Below are positions 12,548-13,285 of a stretch of DNA of 13,285 nt, in pieces. A model generated the notes under the pieces. It worked only from the letters and a program-made list of their open reading frames with translations. It made no database searches and was not told the origin of the DNA. Source of the DNA: CBDULX01 sp965368175 (lineage in GTDB: Bacteria > Pseudomonadota > Gammaproteobacteria > SZUA-229); contig CBDULX010000081.1 in the NCBI GenBank assembly GCA_965368175.1, positions 1 to 13,285 on the forward strand, in the 5' to 3' direction. The translations under genes were made by a program, and so were the position numbers. Numbering within the stretch: position 1 is the first letter of the stretch; every line of letters starts with the position of its first letter.

Positions 12548-13285
12548 TTAATCCTTGTTCAGTTGGCGTTTCCCCGCCTGCACAGAGCGATAATATCGAC
12601 CCAAATCACGGTCTCGGGCTCTTTTTTCAGCCAGAGTGGCTTTATTAAACGCCTGTTCCTTCATCAGTTTAAGATAACTGGTCAACCTCCGCTCGTCCAG
12701 GCTTCCCGCATCAATCGCTGCGCGCACGGCACAACCTGGCTCAGCCTGATGCTGGCAATCCGAGAATTTACATTGGCTGGCTAATTCACTGATCTCCGAA
12801 AATGTCTCTTCAATCCCATGCTCACAATCGGCCAGCTGTAATTCCCTCATACCCGGGGTGTCCAGTAATAAACCCCCGGCTGGAAGCAGGTGCAGGGAAC
12901 GCCCGGTAGTGGTGTGACGACCTTTATCATCATCTTCCCGGATAGAATGGGTTTGCTGTATGGCCTTGCCAGATAAGGTATTAATAATAGTCGATTTACC
13001 CACCCCCGATGAACCCAACAGGGCTACCGTATTACCCGCACGACACCAGGCCTCAAGTTGGCCAACACTGTCGGGATCAAGACTGTTAACCATAACAACA
13101 TTGAGCATTGGATCAAGACCCTGCACCTGTTCCGCATACACCTGCGGATTATCACAGGCATCGGCTTTGGATAGCACCACTACAGGCTCAACATCGGCCT
13201 CATTGGCCAGGGCTAAATATCGTTCGATTCGATTGAGGTTGAAATCCTGATTCATTGAACACACCACAAATACCGTATCGATATT
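12548..13285 (-). CDS. rsgA: Ribosome small subunit-dependent GTPase A (RsgA), N-terminus outside the window
   Basis: The visible part is open to the window edge and holds the C-terminal 245 residues. RsgA is a GTPase that matures the 30S subunit. Its GTPase motifs are circularly permuted, and the order here confirms it: LSKAD (G4), then GSSGVGKST (G1 P-loop), then the switch region with GRHTTTGR, then DTPGMREL (G3). The C-terminal zinc site follows as QCKFSDCQHQAEPGCAV, giving the Cys, Cys-x-His, Cys pattern. The chain ends KRQLNKD with a basic tail (EKRARDRDLGRYYRS). The first codons at the edge read NIDTVFVVCSMNQDFNLNRIER, matching the internal region after the OB-fold, so the OB-fold is missing because of the window boundary and not a mutation. 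A GTG at 13267 is an internal Val codon. Cytoplasmic. Confidence 0.97.
   Translation of the reverse strand, partial: NIDTVFVVCSMNQDFNLNRIERYLALANEADVEPVVVLSKADACDNPQVYAEQVQGLDPMLNVVMVNSLDPDSVGQLEAWCRAGNTVALLGSSGVGKSTIINTLSGKAIQQTHSIREDDDKGRHTTTGRSLHLLPAGGLLLDTPGMRELQLADCEHGIEETFSEISELASQCKFSDCQHQAEPGCAVRAAIDAGSLDERRLTSYLKLMKEQAFNKATLAEKRARDRDLGRYYRSVQAGKRQLNKD

Noticed and set aside
12960..13250. A 96-codon plus-strand frame
   Set aside because: It is antisense to the GTPase core of rsgA, which is certain from its motifs.

Overview
This window looks like chromosomal DNA from a gammaproteobacterium. The supporting genes are yaeQ, an Lrp/AsnC regulator close to E. coli DecR/YbaO, rsgA, the long NfeD plus slipin pair, a DUF3530 hydrolase and a UPF0158 protein. 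Base composition is moderate in the genes and AT-rich between them, and the gaps carry several inverted or dispersed repeats. A malate:quinone oxidoreductase of the short Helicobacter-like type, a bacteriohemerythrin, a free-standing CZB zinc domain and a Roadblock/LC7 protein suggest a respiring, environment-sensing bacterium. The species cannot be named from the sequence alone. I saw no tRNA, rRNA, CRISPR array, transposase or phage gene.

Layout. Positions 1-1330 (minus strand) hold three closely spaced genes: a Roadblock/LC7 protein, a GNAT acetyltransferase and a truncated protein that starts with a DnaG-type zinc finger. A perfect 15-bp inverted repeat lies in the leader. Positions 1331-2081 are a long gap with remnants of dispersed repeats and a 12-bp tandem repeat, followed by a UPF0158 gene (+). 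A DecR-like regulator (-) is divergent from an unrecognised 144-residue gene (+), with an AT-rich control region between them. After a repeat-bearing gap (a dRS3-like palindrome) comes the nfeD-slipin operon (-).

Positions 6367-8684 (+) encode three exported proteins: a DUF3530 alpha/beta hydrolase, an unknown periplasmic protein and an unknown lipoprotein-like protein. They are separated by stem-loops, including a run of four between 7888 and 8087. Next are a stand-alone CZB-domain protein (+), a decayed LysR-type regulator remnant and yaeQ (+) with a terminator. The window ends with mqo (+), a convergent bacteriohemerythrin (-) preceded by repeated GATAG motifs, and the 3'-terminal part of rsgA (-).

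How the genes work together. NfeD and slipin act as a membrane protease/scaffold pair. The DecR-like regulator probably controls itself and its divergent neighbour. The Roadblock, GNAT and zinc-finger genes look like one transcription unit of unknown function, and this is the best candidate here for an undescribed small system. The remaining genes appear to be independent units.
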